A stretch of 64,000 nucleotides of DNA, taken from Methanosarcina sp. UBA289. GTDB lineage: Archaea > Halobacteriota > Methanosarcinia > Methanosarcinales > Methanosarcinaceae. The notes beneath the pieces are model-generated. The model was not told where the DNA came from and did not search any database. It saw nothing but the letters and a program-made list of their open reading frames with translations. Below, one piece after another: positions 55,276 to 64,000 of this stretch. The stretch spans positions 245,998 to 309,997 of the forward strand of contig DAKJ01000017.1 in the NCBI GenBank assembly GCA_002496565.1, in the 5' to 3' direction. Positions within the stretch are counted from its first letter, which is position 1; every line of letters starts with the position of its first letter. Position numbers and translations under genes: made by a program.

Positions 55276-56511
55276 TTATTCGTACCTTAATGCATCCACA
55301 GGCTTTAATTTTGAGGCCCTGTACGCTGGTACTACTCCAGAAATTACTCCTATCAGAACTGCAAGTGCAAGTCCCTCAAGCATTAGAGTAAATCTTACTC
55401 CGCCACCTCCTGTCATATCGCTTCCCATCATTGCCTGGAGCCCAGATGAAACAAAGGATCCCAGAATAACTCCAAGGATACCGCCAACAAGGCCTACCAT
55501 TGCGGAATTAAAAAGGAAAATCATAAGTATATCCCTGTTTTTTGCCCCAATGGCTTTCATAGTTCCGATTTCCTTTGTCTTTTCAAGCACAGAGGTAAAC
55601 ATGGTATTGGCAATCCCGACAGCTCCTACAAGCAGGGACACGGCTGCAATGGCTCCGAGGAAAAGCGTCATCGAACTCATCATTTCAGTAACAGATTCTG
55701 CCATAGATTTTGAAGCTATTACGGAAAAGTCCTTGTCATCTTCCTGAACAATATGCCTTGAGACCATGAGCTTTTTTTCAATATCTTCCGTAAGTTCGTC
55801 AATCAGATCTTCACTCTTGGCTTTTACAGTGATGCTATCATAAACATCCTCTTTGGCATCCTCAATAAGCTCTACTGCTCCATCAATAGGCATATAGATT
55901 TTTGAGTCATCTCCCATGCCTTCTTCTTCCAGGACTCCAACAACTCGTACTGATTTGTTGTTTATTGTGATTACCTGATTAACCCCTATGTCTTGGTCAT
56001 AAGTCTCACTGGCAACACTGCTTCCTATGACTGCAACATATCTATCTGCCGGTTCAAGCAATCTTCCGGATTGCGTTTTCAGGGAAGTCATATACTTCCA
56101 GACCTGAGGATCAACACCTGTAATCGAGAGGGTAGCAGTTTCTCCTGCATATTTCACCTCTTCACGGCCTGAAATTGATCCGGCTATATACTGTATACTA
56201 TCCATACCTTGAAGTGCATCAATGTCGTCATCCGTCAATTCGGAATCTGTCGAGGAACCACCACCCATCCCAGGAGGAGGCCCACCATGCAAGTTTGATG
56301 ACGCTTTGGTATACCCCGGACTTATGACTATATTTGTTAGATCCATCTCGGCTAACTTGCTCTGCACATTTGCTTCCATAGCGTCCCCTAAGGAGACGAT
56401 GCCAATCACAGATCCGACTCCTATAACTATCCCGATAATGGTCAGCCAGCTTCGGAGCTTGCTGTGCACAAGCATATTCAGACCCATTTTCAGGTAGGTT
56501 GAGTTTCTCAT
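55276..56511 (-). CDS. MacB-like ABC transporter permease, copy 2
   Basis: 411 aa, same layout as copy 1 (N-terminal helix, extracellular domain, three C-terminal helices with TKEIGTMKAIGAKN). Most of the protein is identical to copy 1, but a block around residues 65-115 differs (a GGPPPGMGGGSS linker and following loop), suggesting selection on the outer domain or gene conversion elsewhere. It is the last gene of the complete operon ATPase - COG1361 protein - permease. Confidence 0.9.
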   Translation of the reverse strand: MRNSTYLKMGLNMLVHSKLRSWLTIIGIVIGVGSVIGIVSLGDAMEANVQSKLAEMDLTNIVISPGYTKASSNLHGGPPPGMGGGSSTDSELTDDDIDALQGMDSIQYIAGSISGREEVKYAGETATLSITGVDPQVWKYMTSLKTQSGRLLEPADRYVAVIGSSVASETYDQDIGVNQVITINNKSVRVVGVLEEEGMGDDSKIYMPIDGAVELIEDAKEDVYDSITVKAKSEDLIDELTEDIEKKLMVSRHIVQEDDKDFSVIASKSMAESVTEMMSSMTLFLGAIAAVSLLVGAVGIANTMFTSVLEKTKEIGTMKAIGAKNRDILMIFLFNSAMVGLVGGILGVILGSFVSSGLQAMMGSDMTGGGGVRFTLMLEGLALAVLIGVISGVVPAYRASKLKPVDALRYE

Positions 56512-56574
56512 CCTACTTCCTCCGTTTGTTAGTGATCCTATCTTTTGTGGTCTGTTTTTATTATATGGCCTTAT

Positions 56575-57933
56575 TCAGACCTTCGGGTTTTCAGGATTTT
56601 TATTCCCGGAATGCTTCTCTTTTCTTGCATGCAGTTTTTCCTGAATTTTCTTGCGAGAGACGAATATTCCTCCTGCAACCGCTATTAAAACAACATAGAC
56701 AAAATATGATCCAAACCCACTACTCTTGTTACCTGGCCCCCCTCGTCCCTGTTCAGTCATATTTCCTGCAGTCATTTCGAGTTTTACTTCCTTATCAACC
56801 GTGATTCTTTCTCCTTTTGCATCCGTATATTCAATCTGGACTTTTAGAGGTTCGGAATCCATGGAAGTTACATTGTTATCATCGAGTTTGACATTGGATG
56901 AGGAATATGTATTCTTGCCATCTTCCTGTGTGCTTGCAATATTGAAAGATGCAATTGTGTAGTCTCCTTTCTCAAGGTTTCCTACAATAGTTGAAGAACT
57001 TCCTGATACTCTGTACCCTTCCTGATCCGGAACCGAGACTTTCACGGAATAGGCCATGTTGTTGCCTACATTTGCAACTGAAAGGGAAATTTCTCCCTGG
57101 TCACTTTCAGAAAAGGAAACATCAAAATCGGTTTCTCCACCAACAAAAAGACCTGCTGTGGTCTGGATACTTTTTTCATTAGATTCATAGTCTTCAAATG
57201 TGAGATTTACATCCAGAGTATAGAGGCCAGGGTTTGCGTTTACATCTGCCATTACAGAGTAGGAAACGGTCACAGAATTATCAGGTTCCAAATATTTGAT
57301 GTACTTGGTATTGTCCGAGTATACAGGGAGGATTACTCCTTTTGGATCTTTCCAGGAAACTACCATGTTTTTCAGGGGCGAATTTCCGGTATTTGTGATT
57401 ATGAATTCCAGAGGCTCTTCCTTTGCAATGTCAATATTTGCCTGATTTATAGTAACAATCTGAGCGTACTCTTTACCCCTTACCTCTAGCTGGATGGTTT
57501 TTGTAGTGGTGACTGTGTTTGAAGAAGGGCCACTTTCTTTGGCAGTAGTGGTAATATCGATATCGTACGTGCCTTCCGACGCATTAGCATCCGTCATGAG
57601 CTTGAATTTAAGGACTGCTGCATCGTCATCGTCTTGCCTGGCATTCAGATAGGAAACTTTTTTTGTTAGCTCTTCTCCGGAAACCTTATTGAAAGGATAT
57701 TCAGAATTCACTGTAACAGTAATATCTTTCAGATCAGCGTTTCCTACATTCTGCACGCTGAGCGTGAGTTCAACAGGTTCTCCAGGGCGAGCAGCATCAG
57801 GATTTTGATTAGTCAGGTTTACGTCCACAGATGCAGACTTAATATCCCCATTAGAAGCAAGTGCTGTTCCGGCTCCAAGGCATATAAATACTGAAAGCAG
57901 CAGTAAAAAGGTTAATAAAAAGAACTTCTTCAT
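56575..57933 (-). CDS. COG1361 S-layer-like exported protein, copy 2
   Basis: 452 aa, same organisation as copy 1: signal peptide, three CARDB/NEW3-like repeats, Gly-rich linker, C-terminal helix and basic tail (RKKIQEKLHARKEK). Identity with copy 1 is high throughout. It starts nine bases before the end of the ATPase gene region and is followed by the permease after 63 bp, so the three form one transcript. Confidence 0.88.
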   Translation of the reverse strand: MKKFFLLTFLLLLSVFICLGAGTALASNGDIKSASVDVNLTNQNPDAARPGEPVELTLSVQNVGNADLKDITVTVNSEYPFNKVSGEELTKKVSYLNARQDDDDAAVLKFKLMTDANASEGTYDIDITTTAKESGPSSNTVTTTKTIQLEVRGKEYAQIVTINQANIDIAKEEPLEFIITNTGNSPLKNMVVSWKDPKGVILPVYSDNTKYIKYLEPDNSVTVSYSVMADVNANPGLYTLDVNLTFEDYESNEKSIQTTAGLFVGGETDFDVSFSESDQGEISLSVANVGNNMAYSVKVSVPDQEGYRVSGSSSTIVGNLEKGDYTIASFNIASTQEDGKNTYSSSNVKLDDNNVTSMDSEPLKVQIEYTDAKGERITVDKEVKLEMTAGNMTEQGRGGPGNKSSGFGSYFVYVVLIAVAGGIFVSRKKIQEKLHARKEKHSGNKNPENPKV

Positions 57934-57942
57934 TTTAATTCC

Positions 57943-58884
57943 TCAATTCAGATTTGGTTCGTTTTCCGTACCTGGTTCATCTTTCGTACGTGCTTCGATT
58001 TTTTCAATCTCACCGTCTCGGATGTACACAACCCTTGTTGCATATTTTATAAGTTCAAGATCATGGGTAACAATTATAATTGTCTTACCTTCTCGTTTGT
58101 TAAGCCCGTCAAGAAAATCCAGAATATAGTCTCCGGTCTTGCTGTCTAGGTTTCCTGTAGGTTCATCTGCAAGGATTATAGGTGGGTTTACAGCCAGAGA
58201 GCGGGCTATTGCAACTCTCTGCCTCTGCCCGCCTGAAAGCTGAGAAGGAAGGTTCTTTTTCTTTTCAGAGAGCCCGACAATCTCAAGCAAATATGAGGCT
58301 TTTTGTCGGGCTATTTGCCGATCCTCTTCCTGAAACTCCAAGGGCAACAACACGTTTTCTTCAGTATTGAGGGTTGGAAGAAGGTTAAAGCTCTGGAATA
58401 TGAAGCCAATCATCTGTCCTCTGATAATGGCGAGTTCAGATTCATCAAGTTTAGAGATGTCTTTTGAATTCAGATAAACCGTGCCTTTTGATGGTATGTC
58501 CAGACAACCCAACAGGTTCATCATGGTACTTTTCCCGCTTCCGCTTGGGCCAAGGATTACAAGGAATTCACCCTCATAAATCTCAAGATTTATTCCCTTA
58601 AGTGCTGCAAACTCAACTTCCCCCATCTGGTAAAGTTTCCAGACATTGGTCAGCTTGATAAGCGGAACCTCCTTATTTCTGGAGATTTTTTCTGCATTAG
58701 AATTGTTAACAGAATTATCTCCAGAATTAAAGGAGGGATTACTTTTTAAATTTTCCCCTGAATTATTTTCCTCGGTACTGTTCTCTGATTCACTATAGAA
58801 AATCGCCTCTTTTTCCAGCGAATACATAAATTTTGAGGGATTTAACTTAGTTTTAAAAGAATTTATTATCTCAGTAAATGTCAT
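57943..58884 (-). CDS. MacB/LolD-type ABC transporter ATPase with N-terminal extension
   Basis: 313 aa from the ATG at 58884 (AGAGG six bases upstream). The ABC domain (about 75-300) has Walker A GPSGSGKST, Q-loop FIFQSFNLLPTLN, signature LSGGQRQRVAIARSL, Walker B ILADEPTGNLD and H-loop IIIVTHDLELI, the LolD/MacB signature set. The first 70 residues are an unusual Asn/Ser/Glu-rich extension absent from ordinary family members. It probably energises both permease copies. Confidence 0.9.
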   Translation of the reverse strand: MTFTEIINSFKTKLNPSKFMYSLEKEAIFYSESENSTEENNSGENLKSNPSFNSGDNSVNNSNAEKISRNKEVPLIKLTNVWKLYQMGEVEFAALKGINLEIYEGEFLVILGPSGSGKSTMMNLLGCLDIPSKGTVYLNSKDISKLDESELAIIRGQMIGFIFQSFNLLPTLNTEENVLLPLEFQEEDRQIARQKASYLLEIVGLSEKKKNLPSQLSGGQRQRVAIARSLAVNPPIILADEPTGNLDSKTGDYILDFLDGLNKREGKTIIIVTHDLELIKYATRVVYIRDGEIEKIEARTKDEPGTENEPNLN

Positions 58885-58959
58885 ACACATCCTCTAAAAA
58901 GTTAATTATTTCTGAGCTGAACCATTTTAAGTAACCTGAGTTCAATGACGTGGGGCGTT

Positions 58960-60369
58960 TTACGAACTGTTAGATATTTTATCGGCAACTTCTGATCCTG
59001 CACTTGTTTTTGAAGAATCTTTATTCTCTTTGAAGATCCTGTAAACCCTGAGAAGCAGGAACCCTGAAAGCAGAAATGCCAGAAAGTCTGCAATAGGATA
59101 AGCTGCCCAAACTCCGTTCAGTCCATATAAGCGGGGAAGGACGAGAACAAGAGGGATTAGGAAGAGGAGCTGCCGGCTAATGGAAAGAATAAAGGCGGGT
59201 TTGGCTTTTCCTAAGGCCTGGAACAGGACTGATGTGATCACATTCAGACCGACCAAAGGCATTCCCAAAAGCATGATCGTTATAGCATCTTTCCCAATTT
59301 CCAGATACTCCAGATCTTCACTGAATAACCCTAGAAGTTGTTCTTTGAAGAGTATGATGATAATTAGACCAAGAAGTCCAGTAATAGTTGTCGCTACAAG
59401 CGATAGTTTTACGGCTTCGGCTATCCTTTCATATTTTTTTGCTCCGTAATTATACCCGACAATCGGTTGCAGGCCAAATCCCATACCTAGGAGAGACATG
59501 AAAATGAAGGAGTTAATCTTCATTATTACACCATAAACAGCAATTGAGCTATCTCCTCCATAAGTTGCAAGTGCATTGAAAACAAAAATCATCATGACAC
59601 TGGTCGAGCACTGCATTACAAAAGACCCAATACCGATAGCCCCAATTTCCTTCATAATTTTGAGATTTAGTTTCAAGGTTTCTGGCCTGAAGTGTACAGC
59701 CCCTTTTCCTTTTAGATAATATAGCAAAAGCCAGACTGAAGCTACAGCTTGTGAAATTATAGTTGCAATTGCAGCACCCTTCACACCCATTCCGAAACCA
59801 AACATGAAAAACGGATCAAGGAAAATATTGAGGCCGCCTCCTACGAGCATAGCATTCATTGCAAGGCGAGCGTTACCTTCAGATCGGACAATGTTCTGAA
59901 CAGCCACTCCAAAGACAAAGACAGTCCCTCCTAATATTATAATATTAAGATAATCTACAGCATAGGGCAGGACTCCAGGAGTTGCTCCGAAAACCTTCAA
60001 AATCGATTCAAGGTAATAAAGGCAAGGAATGGCAGTAAGTATGCTTAATATTAAACTCAGTGAAAAAACATTTCCGAGTACTCTTTCGGCTTTTCCATAA
60101 TTTTTTGCTCCAAGGGATCGCGAAATTATAGAAGAGCCTCCTGTCCCTAGAACGATTCCGAAAGCCGTAATTATCATCTGGATTGGGAATGCTATCGAAA
60201 GTCCGCCTATGGCCTGGACACTATCTGCCCCATAGGCCAATCCCACGAAAAAGGTATCTACAACATTATAGAGAGCTTGTACCAGCATTCCGATAACAAT
60301 AGGAGCTGAAAGCTTAAACAGGAGCTTCCTTATGTTATCTTTACCAAGAAATGCACTTTTTTCATCCAT
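58960..60369 (-). CDS. MATE-family multidrug efflux transporter
   Basis: About 469 aa from MDEKSAFLGKDNIRKLL, the usual MATE beginning; the frame extends upstream into the MarR gene. Twelve membrane segments; motifs LSAPIVIGMLVQALYNVVDTFFVG and the second-half counterpart (IGSFVMQCSTSVMMIFVFNAL) are typical of the NorM/DinF superfamily. It exports drugs or metabolites using Na+ or H+. The upstream MarR gene, 20 bp away, probably regulates it. Confidence 0.88.
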   Translation of the reverse strand: MDEKSAFLGKDNIRKLLFKLSAPIVIGMLVQALYNVVDTFFVGLAYGADSVQAIGGLSIAFPIQMIITAFGIVLGTGGSSIISRSLGAKNYGKAERVLGNVFSLSLILSILTAIPCLYYLESILKVFGATPGVLPYAVDYLNIIILGGTVFVFGVAVQNIVRSEGNARLAMNAMLVGGGLNIFLDPFFMFGFGMGVKGAAIATIISQAVASVWLLLYYLKGKGAVHFRPETLKLNLKIMKEIGAIGIGSFVMQCSTSVMMIFVFNALATYGGDSSIAVYGVIMKINSFIFMSLLGMGFGLQPIVGYNYGAKKYERIAEAVKLSLVATTITGLLGLIIIILFKEQLLGLFSEDLEYLEIGKDAITIMLLGMPLVGLNVITSVLFQALGKAKPAFILSISRQLLFLIPLVLVLPRLYGLNGVWAAYPIADFLAFLLSGFLLLRVYRIFKENKDSSKTSAGSEVADKISNSS

Positions 60370-60388
60370 ATTTTCATCTCTACCGTTT

Positions 60389-60913
60389 TTACTTCGCATT
60401 TTCTGGCCTATAAGACAGAGGCTCGAATTCAAAGTCAAAAAATTTAGTTGAAGCTTTATGAATAAGTAGCCTAAAAATCTCTTTTTCTTCCAAAGTGAAG
60501 TCCGAGAAGAGAATATCTGTAAAAGACATCAACTTCTTAAAAATGAGATTTCTCATTTCCTTTCCTTTTTCAGTCAGGTGAACTTTGTAAGCTCGAAGGT
60601 CACTTTCGTCTCTTTCCCTGTAAACATAACCTTCTTTTTCAAGACTCTGGATCGCTCTGGTACTTGTTGCTTTGCTTACTTTCAGAATCTTTGCAAGGGT
60701 TTCCTGGGAGACACTATCTTTGTGGTATAATATTAGTAAAAACTCAAATTGCCCGCTTCCGAGCCTATAAGCTTCGAGTTCCTTTGCCATGTACGCCAGA
60801 TGGCTACGGTAAATATGGGCAATCGGGCCTAATATTTCTCTTGGGTCTATTTCTCTTAGGTCTGTTTCTTTTAGATTTGTTTCTTTTAGGTTTGTTTCTC
60901 TTGAATTTTCCAT
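60389..60913 (-). CDS. MarR-family regulator of the MATE gene
   Basis: 174 aa from the ATG at 60913 (GAAGGAT upstream). The winged helix is visible as SQETLAKILKVSKATSTRAIQSLEKEGYVYRERDESDLRAYKVHLTEKG. The N terminus carries a five-residue repeat (ETNLK, ETNLK, ETDLR, EIDPR), encoded by 15-bp tandem repeats; it is unstructured and its length may vary. A 24-bp palindrome 38 bp upstream is the likely operator. MarR proteins usually release the operator on binding a drug, so the MATE pump would be induced by its substrate. Confidence 0.88.
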   Translation of the reverse strand: MENSRETNLKETNLKETDLREIDPREILGPIAHIYRSHLAYMAKELEAYRLGSGQFEFLLILYHKDSVSQETLAKILKVSKATSTRAIQSLEKEGYVYRERDESDLRAYKVHLTEKGKEMRNLIFKKLMSFTDILFSDFTLEEKEIFRLLIHKASTKFFDFEFEPLSYRPENAK

Positions 60914-60950
60914 AATTTTATCCTTCACATTTATGAGCGGAAGAACTCAT

Positions 60951-60974
60951 TTTGAAATGAAAAACTATTTCAAA
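60951..60974. promoter_or_regulatory. MarR operator candidate
   Basis: Perfect arms TTTGAAAT and ATTTCAAA with an 8-bp spacer, 38 bp upstream of the MarR start codon, where a bound repressor would block the promoter. Confidence 0.65.
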
Positions 60975-61747
60975 TTGTTACAGGCGGAACTAATCTGATC
61001 CCTGATAGGTTTATGAGATATATAATAGTTACGAATGAAACTAAATTGGGATACAAGATAGCTGTTACAATATAAGACAATAAAACAAAAACATAGAATA
61101 ACTATTTTAATATTTTATAATACTTACTATAAACACTGGATTCTGAAGAAATTCTGAAGGGATTTTTAAAAAGACCACTTTCAATAATATTCCGTAGATT
61201 AAAATAATCGCATTTTGAATGAGAATTAAAAATATGAAAAATGACATTTATAGGTGTAAAATCTGGAATTAATCTAATTTTCATAGATTCTGGATACGTT
61301 TTTCAGTTACATGTGATACTAAAAAGAAATCCATGAGCTTATTTGTGGACTCTAACAAAAAGGTAACTCAGGCTGGAAGTGGCAAACATCTGTTTGTAAG
61401 ATGTCGTACGAATATAGAAGGCGCAAAAATATGAGTTCGGTAGGCAGTAGAATTTCGCAAACTTACAGCTTTGTTTGAATTTTTGTCCAAATGCTCCTTT
61501 CTGTCTGTAAACATGAAACGTTATGAAATTATGTTAATCCCTTTAACACTTAATGAGTTGACTTTAAAATGTGAGGAATTACCTCACAGGAAGATAAAAT
61601 TATTGTGAAGCACAGTTTGCTTTTCCCAGAATAGGATATGATTCTAAAGAATTACAAATTAAGAATTCAGACTTGAAATAATTTTATTCAAGAATAATAT
61701 CTCTTTACAAGTTTTTATAGCAAAAGGATCTCATTAAGGTGAGAATG
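60975..61747. other. Gene-free spacer of 770 bp
   Basis: AT-rich; a short inverted repeat GTGAGG/CCTCAC at 61571-61587. A 60-codon frame at 61102-61284 (minus) is not supported. The right end provides the promoter of the next gene. Confidence 0.5.
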
Positions 61748-62206
61748 ATGGGAAACAAAGAACTTATTCAGAATCAGCAGCAGATAGAAGAGATTCTATC
61801 AAAGGCAAAATTTATTAGGCTTGCTCTTTCGGAATCAGATACACCGTACATTATCCCAATGGCCTTCGGATATAAAGATAACAAGATCTATCTTCACTGT
61901 TCCCGAGAAGGAAAGAAAATTGACGTTATTAACAGGAACCCCAGAGTCGCTTTCGAAGCCGATGTCGAGGCTGAAATCATCATCACTGAGAATATATGTA
62001 AATATGATGTCCGTTACAGAAGCGTTGTAGGGAACGGCCAGGCACTATTTGTTGAAGATTATAATGAAAAAGTAGAGGGGCTTACTGTCCTTTCCGAGCA
62101 TTACGGAAAAAAAGGGCCTTTTGAGTTTGAAGAATGGAAAGTTAACAGGCTGTGCATAATTAAGATTGAGATTGAAATAATGACAGGGAAACAGCATGGA
62201 TTTTGA
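61748..62206 (+). CDS. PNPOx-like FMN-binding protein (NimA/pyridoxamine 5'-phosphate oxidase fold)
   Basis: 152 aa from the ATG at 61748, five bases after AAGGTGA. The split-barrel fold is indicated by KAKFIRLALSESDTPYIIPMAFGY, KIYLHCSREGKKIDVINRNPRVAF and VVGNGQALFVED, typical for FMN-binding nitroimidazole-resistance (NimA)-like proteins. These are flavin-dependent reductases or flavin storage proteins; the substrate is unknown. Single gene. Confidence 0.85.
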   Translation: MGNKELIQNQQQIEEILSKAKFIRLALSESDTPYIIPMAFGYKDNKIYLHCSREGKKIDVINRNPRVAFEADVEAEIIITENICKYDVRYRSVVGNGQALFVEDYNEKVEGLTVLSEHYGKKGPFEFEEWKVNRLCIIKIEIEIMTGKQHGF

Positions 62207-62342
62207 ATGGAATAGCAAAAATCTCTGTGAAAAGCATGCTGTCCTTCAAGTTCTATTTTTATTTATTCTGATCTATGTCTCTGTTATTCTAGCTTGAAAT
62301 TCTGCACCAATGCATATGAAGCGCCATACATTAAAGGAATTT

Positions 62343-63149
62343 TCAGACCAGATAATACGCAAAAACACTTAAAACCAGCCTAATTGATGAAAAGACAATA
62401 GAAATCATTGAAAAAGCTAGAATGTATACGTTTAAATCCAGGATATTCGCAAAAAGGCCGGAAAAATTAGCATTGAGGATAAGGGCAACCAAATTTACCA
62501 GCAAAATAAAAGTGAATATCGTTGTCAAACCTCTGCCGGCCCCTTTAAGATCTTCTTTGCTCAGGGCCATATGGGAAGAGATTGCAATTGCCAGGGCAAA
62601 ATAAATCCAGAAATTGAGAGAAATCAGGTTTTCTACCGAAAATATGCTTTGAAAGAGACCTGCAGTAAGGGCAAAGATCTTTGTCATTATATACTTGTCC
62701 GGCTGGGAGGGTTCAAGGGTGAGGTAGTCGGCAACTCTGGCAAAAGAATCCGGCAGGAGAAGGTTCATCCCGATGACAAGCGCCGCAGTCCCGCTGAAGA
62801 TCGGGCCCATGCCTATGAAAAAGTTTCCTATGTTTTGGTAGAGGCTTTTTGAGTTCCAGCTGTGGTTGACGTATCCAAGGGTTCCGTCCTTTGCTTTGCT
62901 GGAAAACAGCTTGAATTTAGTTATTTTATGCCTGAATATATAACACATCAACAGGTGGCCGAATTCGTGAATAGGAGTGCCTATCCAGGACGTGACCAGA
63001 ATTCCTTTCCTGCCAAAGGCTCCCTGGGTGTAGAAATTAGCCCGGTTTTCAAGAAGGCCGAGTATCAGACCGACAAGGATCAGATAGCCTGTGACATAGA
63101 AGGTCTCAAGCAGGCTTGCCCTAAAAACCGTAAGAAATGCATTTTCCAT
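62343..63149 (-). CDS. Membrane protein with HExxH zinc-protease motif (M50-like)
   Basis: 268 aa with about six hydrophobic helices. TPIHEFGHLLMCYIF in the second helix is a zinc-metalloprotease HExxH, as in intramembrane M50 (site-2-protease-type) proteins. The second half has further helices but no obvious NxxPxxxxDG motif, so it belongs to a divergent group. Intramembrane proteolysis is inferred. AAAGGA lies eight bases before the ATG. Not in an operon. Confidence 0.7.
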   Translation of the reverse strand: MENAFLTVFRASLLETFYVTGYLILVGLILGLLENRANFYTQGAFGRKGILVTSWIGTPIHEFGHLLMCYIFRHKITKFKLFSSKAKDGTLGYVNHSWNSKSLYQNIGNFFIGMGPIFSGTAALVIGMNLLLPDSFARVADYLTLEPSQPDKYIMTKIFALTAGLFQSIFSVENLISLNFWIYFALAIAISSHMALSKEDLKGAGRGLTTIFTFILLVNLVALILNANFSGLFANILDLNVYILAFSMISIVFSSIRLVLSVFAYYLV

Positions 63150-63419
63150 TTTTTAATTCCTTTTATTTCAGGAAAAGTTTTAGCTTCAAGTTGACCTGAA
63201 ATTAAATTCGATAGGTGGATTACAGGCTAGGTTATGGATTAGCTTCTAAGTATTAAGTGGATGAAGAAAATATAAACTTCGCGCCTGTCCAATATAAAAC
63301 TCAAAAAAGTCTAAAAAAGGTAGAAAGAGTAAAAATATTCCTTATCAAAGAAAGTTAGAAGGAGTAAAAATACATTTTATCCAAGAACAGTCAATGTTTA
63401 TATACAATAATTATACTTT

Positions 63420-63821
63420 TCAGCAAATTTCAAGATTTTCTTGACCTGCAAGATCAAACCAGACAGGGGTTTTGTCTTTAGGGTCGCAGTTATAGTTTAT
63501 TGTGATTTCTTCGCCTTTCTGAATATCTCTAATACAGACATATTTTAAAAGTCCATTCTCGAAGTCTTTGTAGTACCTTGCATTCGGGTTGTAAGAGTGG
63601 TTATAAAGCGAGCCGTATCCCAATGCAATAGCTGCATCTTTTGAATCGGGGCCCCAGGCGAAATAATAATTGTATAGCTCGGTAAGCTCAAGTGAGTCTA
63701 TCTCTTCAGAGGGTAAAACTATAACAGGACAGGTTTCTATTACCTCGCCTTTTTTAAAATTCTGCTGTGCAAATACGCCCCTACCTTTTCCAGGTGAGTT
63801 TTTAATACTTATCCGTAACAT
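63420..63821 (-). CDS. SET-domain protein (lysine methyltransferase fold)
   Basis: About 133 aa from the ATG at 63821; a TTG six codons earlier is also possible. It consists of a SET domain only: SPGKGRGVFAQQNFKKGEVIE, the S-adenosylmethionine motif YGSLYNHSYNPNARY and GEEITINYN. Single-domain SET proteins occur in Methanosarcina and can methylate chromatin proteins such as MC1. The C-terminal cysteine is single, so the usual post-SET zinc site is missing. Confidence 0.82.
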   Translation of the reverse strand: MLRISIKNSPGKGRGVFAQQNFKKGEVIETCPVIVLPSEEIDSLELTELYNYYFAWGPDSKDAAIALGYGSLYNHSYNPNARYYKDFENGLLKYVCIRDIQKGEEITINYNCDPKDKTPVWFDLAGQENLEIC

Positions 63822-63889
63822 ATGACCAAGTTCCTGCAAGCTTTAAGATATTATCAGTAAACTGTTTTATTATTTGGAAATACCTATAA

Positions 63890-64000
63890 TTAGAGATTTC
63901 CCTTCACAATTTTAGATTCAGCGCTTAACCAAATAGAAAGTTCCTGAGTATCTCCCACGCATGCGATTTTCTTTCCAGATGCAGAACTTTTGGATGCAGA
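63890..64000 (-). CDS. C-terminal end of an unidentified protein (partial)
   Basis: A minus-strand frame is open to the window edge for 36 codons and ends at TAA 63892-63890. The tail reads KKIACVGDTQELSIWLSAES, giving no family. It is a real gene only if the frame continues beyond the window. Confidence 0.3.
   Translation of the reverse strand, partial: SASKSSASGKKIACVGDTQELSIWLSAESKIVKGNL

Noticed and set aside
55148..55747. 199-codon plus-strand frame
   Set aside because: Antisense of the permease copy 2 gene; the same shadow occurs opposite copy 1.
61102..61284. 60-codon minus-strand frame
   Set aside because: AT-rich spacer without a ribosome binding site or family match.
1..64000. 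Search by eye for tRNA, rRNA, CRISPR arrays and in-frame amber (pyrrolysine) methylamine methyltransferases
   Set aside because: No cloverleaf with a GTTCGAATC-type arm, no regularly spaced repeats with spacers, and no mtmB/mtbB/mttB-like sequence was found.

Overview
The window comes from a methanogenic archaeon of the Methanosarcina type. The evidence is a methanogenesis marker 8 gene, a fused corrinoid/methyl-sulfide methyltransferase of the Mts type, a divergent group II chaperonin, an M-crystallin-like protein, COG1361 'S-layer-like' proteins, AT-rich spacers and many decayed genes. No rRNA, tRNA or CRISPR array was recognised.

Layout. 1-2036: the 3' part of a STAND (NB-ARC-like) ATPase with nine near-identical TPRs. 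2256-4869: marker 8, a GNAT acetyltransferase and two related hairpin elements. 4870-7535: a molybdate modCBA operon (minus strand) with a palindromic operator. 7905-18154: housekeeping and envelope genes (YihY, DUF488, flippase, DUF1328, DUF1015, metallo-beta-lactamase/rhodanese, secreted protein), with a 2 kb gene-poor stretch at 11.2-13.2 kb. 18.9-25 kb: a transposase fragment, a broken alcohol dehydrogenase, HAD phosphatase, a GY-repeat membrane protein, YjbQ, a mini trypsin-like protease, an acetolactate decarboxylase remnant and a PKD protein. 25.8-31.5 kb: CobW GTPase, a duplicated stem-loop region, the divergent chaperonin and the Mts fusion, all on the minus strand. 32-38.3 kb: flavoredoxin pseudogene, ferredoxin-like aldo/keto reductase, a marker 8 remnant, an IS630 element, MITE-like elements, an M-crystallin homologue and a decayed transposase.

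38.3-44.9 kb is the most unusual region: on the minus strand, in transcription order, a Trypco1 (CU044_2847-type) protein, a SIR2-CHAT protein, a decayed second SIR2 gene, and a 1300-aa STAND ATPase with a membrane segment, coiled coils and 16 WD40 repeats. These parts fit an NTP-dependent biological-conflict system: a WD40 sensor, a STAND switch, and protease plus SIR2 effectors.

45-51.6 kb: a K+ channel, an ABC transporter deletion scar, TrmB and MarR regulators, and a RavA/ViaA-like MoxR-VWA pair. 51.6-58.9 kb: a tandemly duplicated MacB-like operon (ATPase, COG1361 protein, permease) in which one ATPase copy is reduced to a 3' stub. 58.9-64 kb: MATE exporter with its MarR regulator and operator, a PNPOx-like flavoprotein, a membrane HExxH protease and a SET protein.
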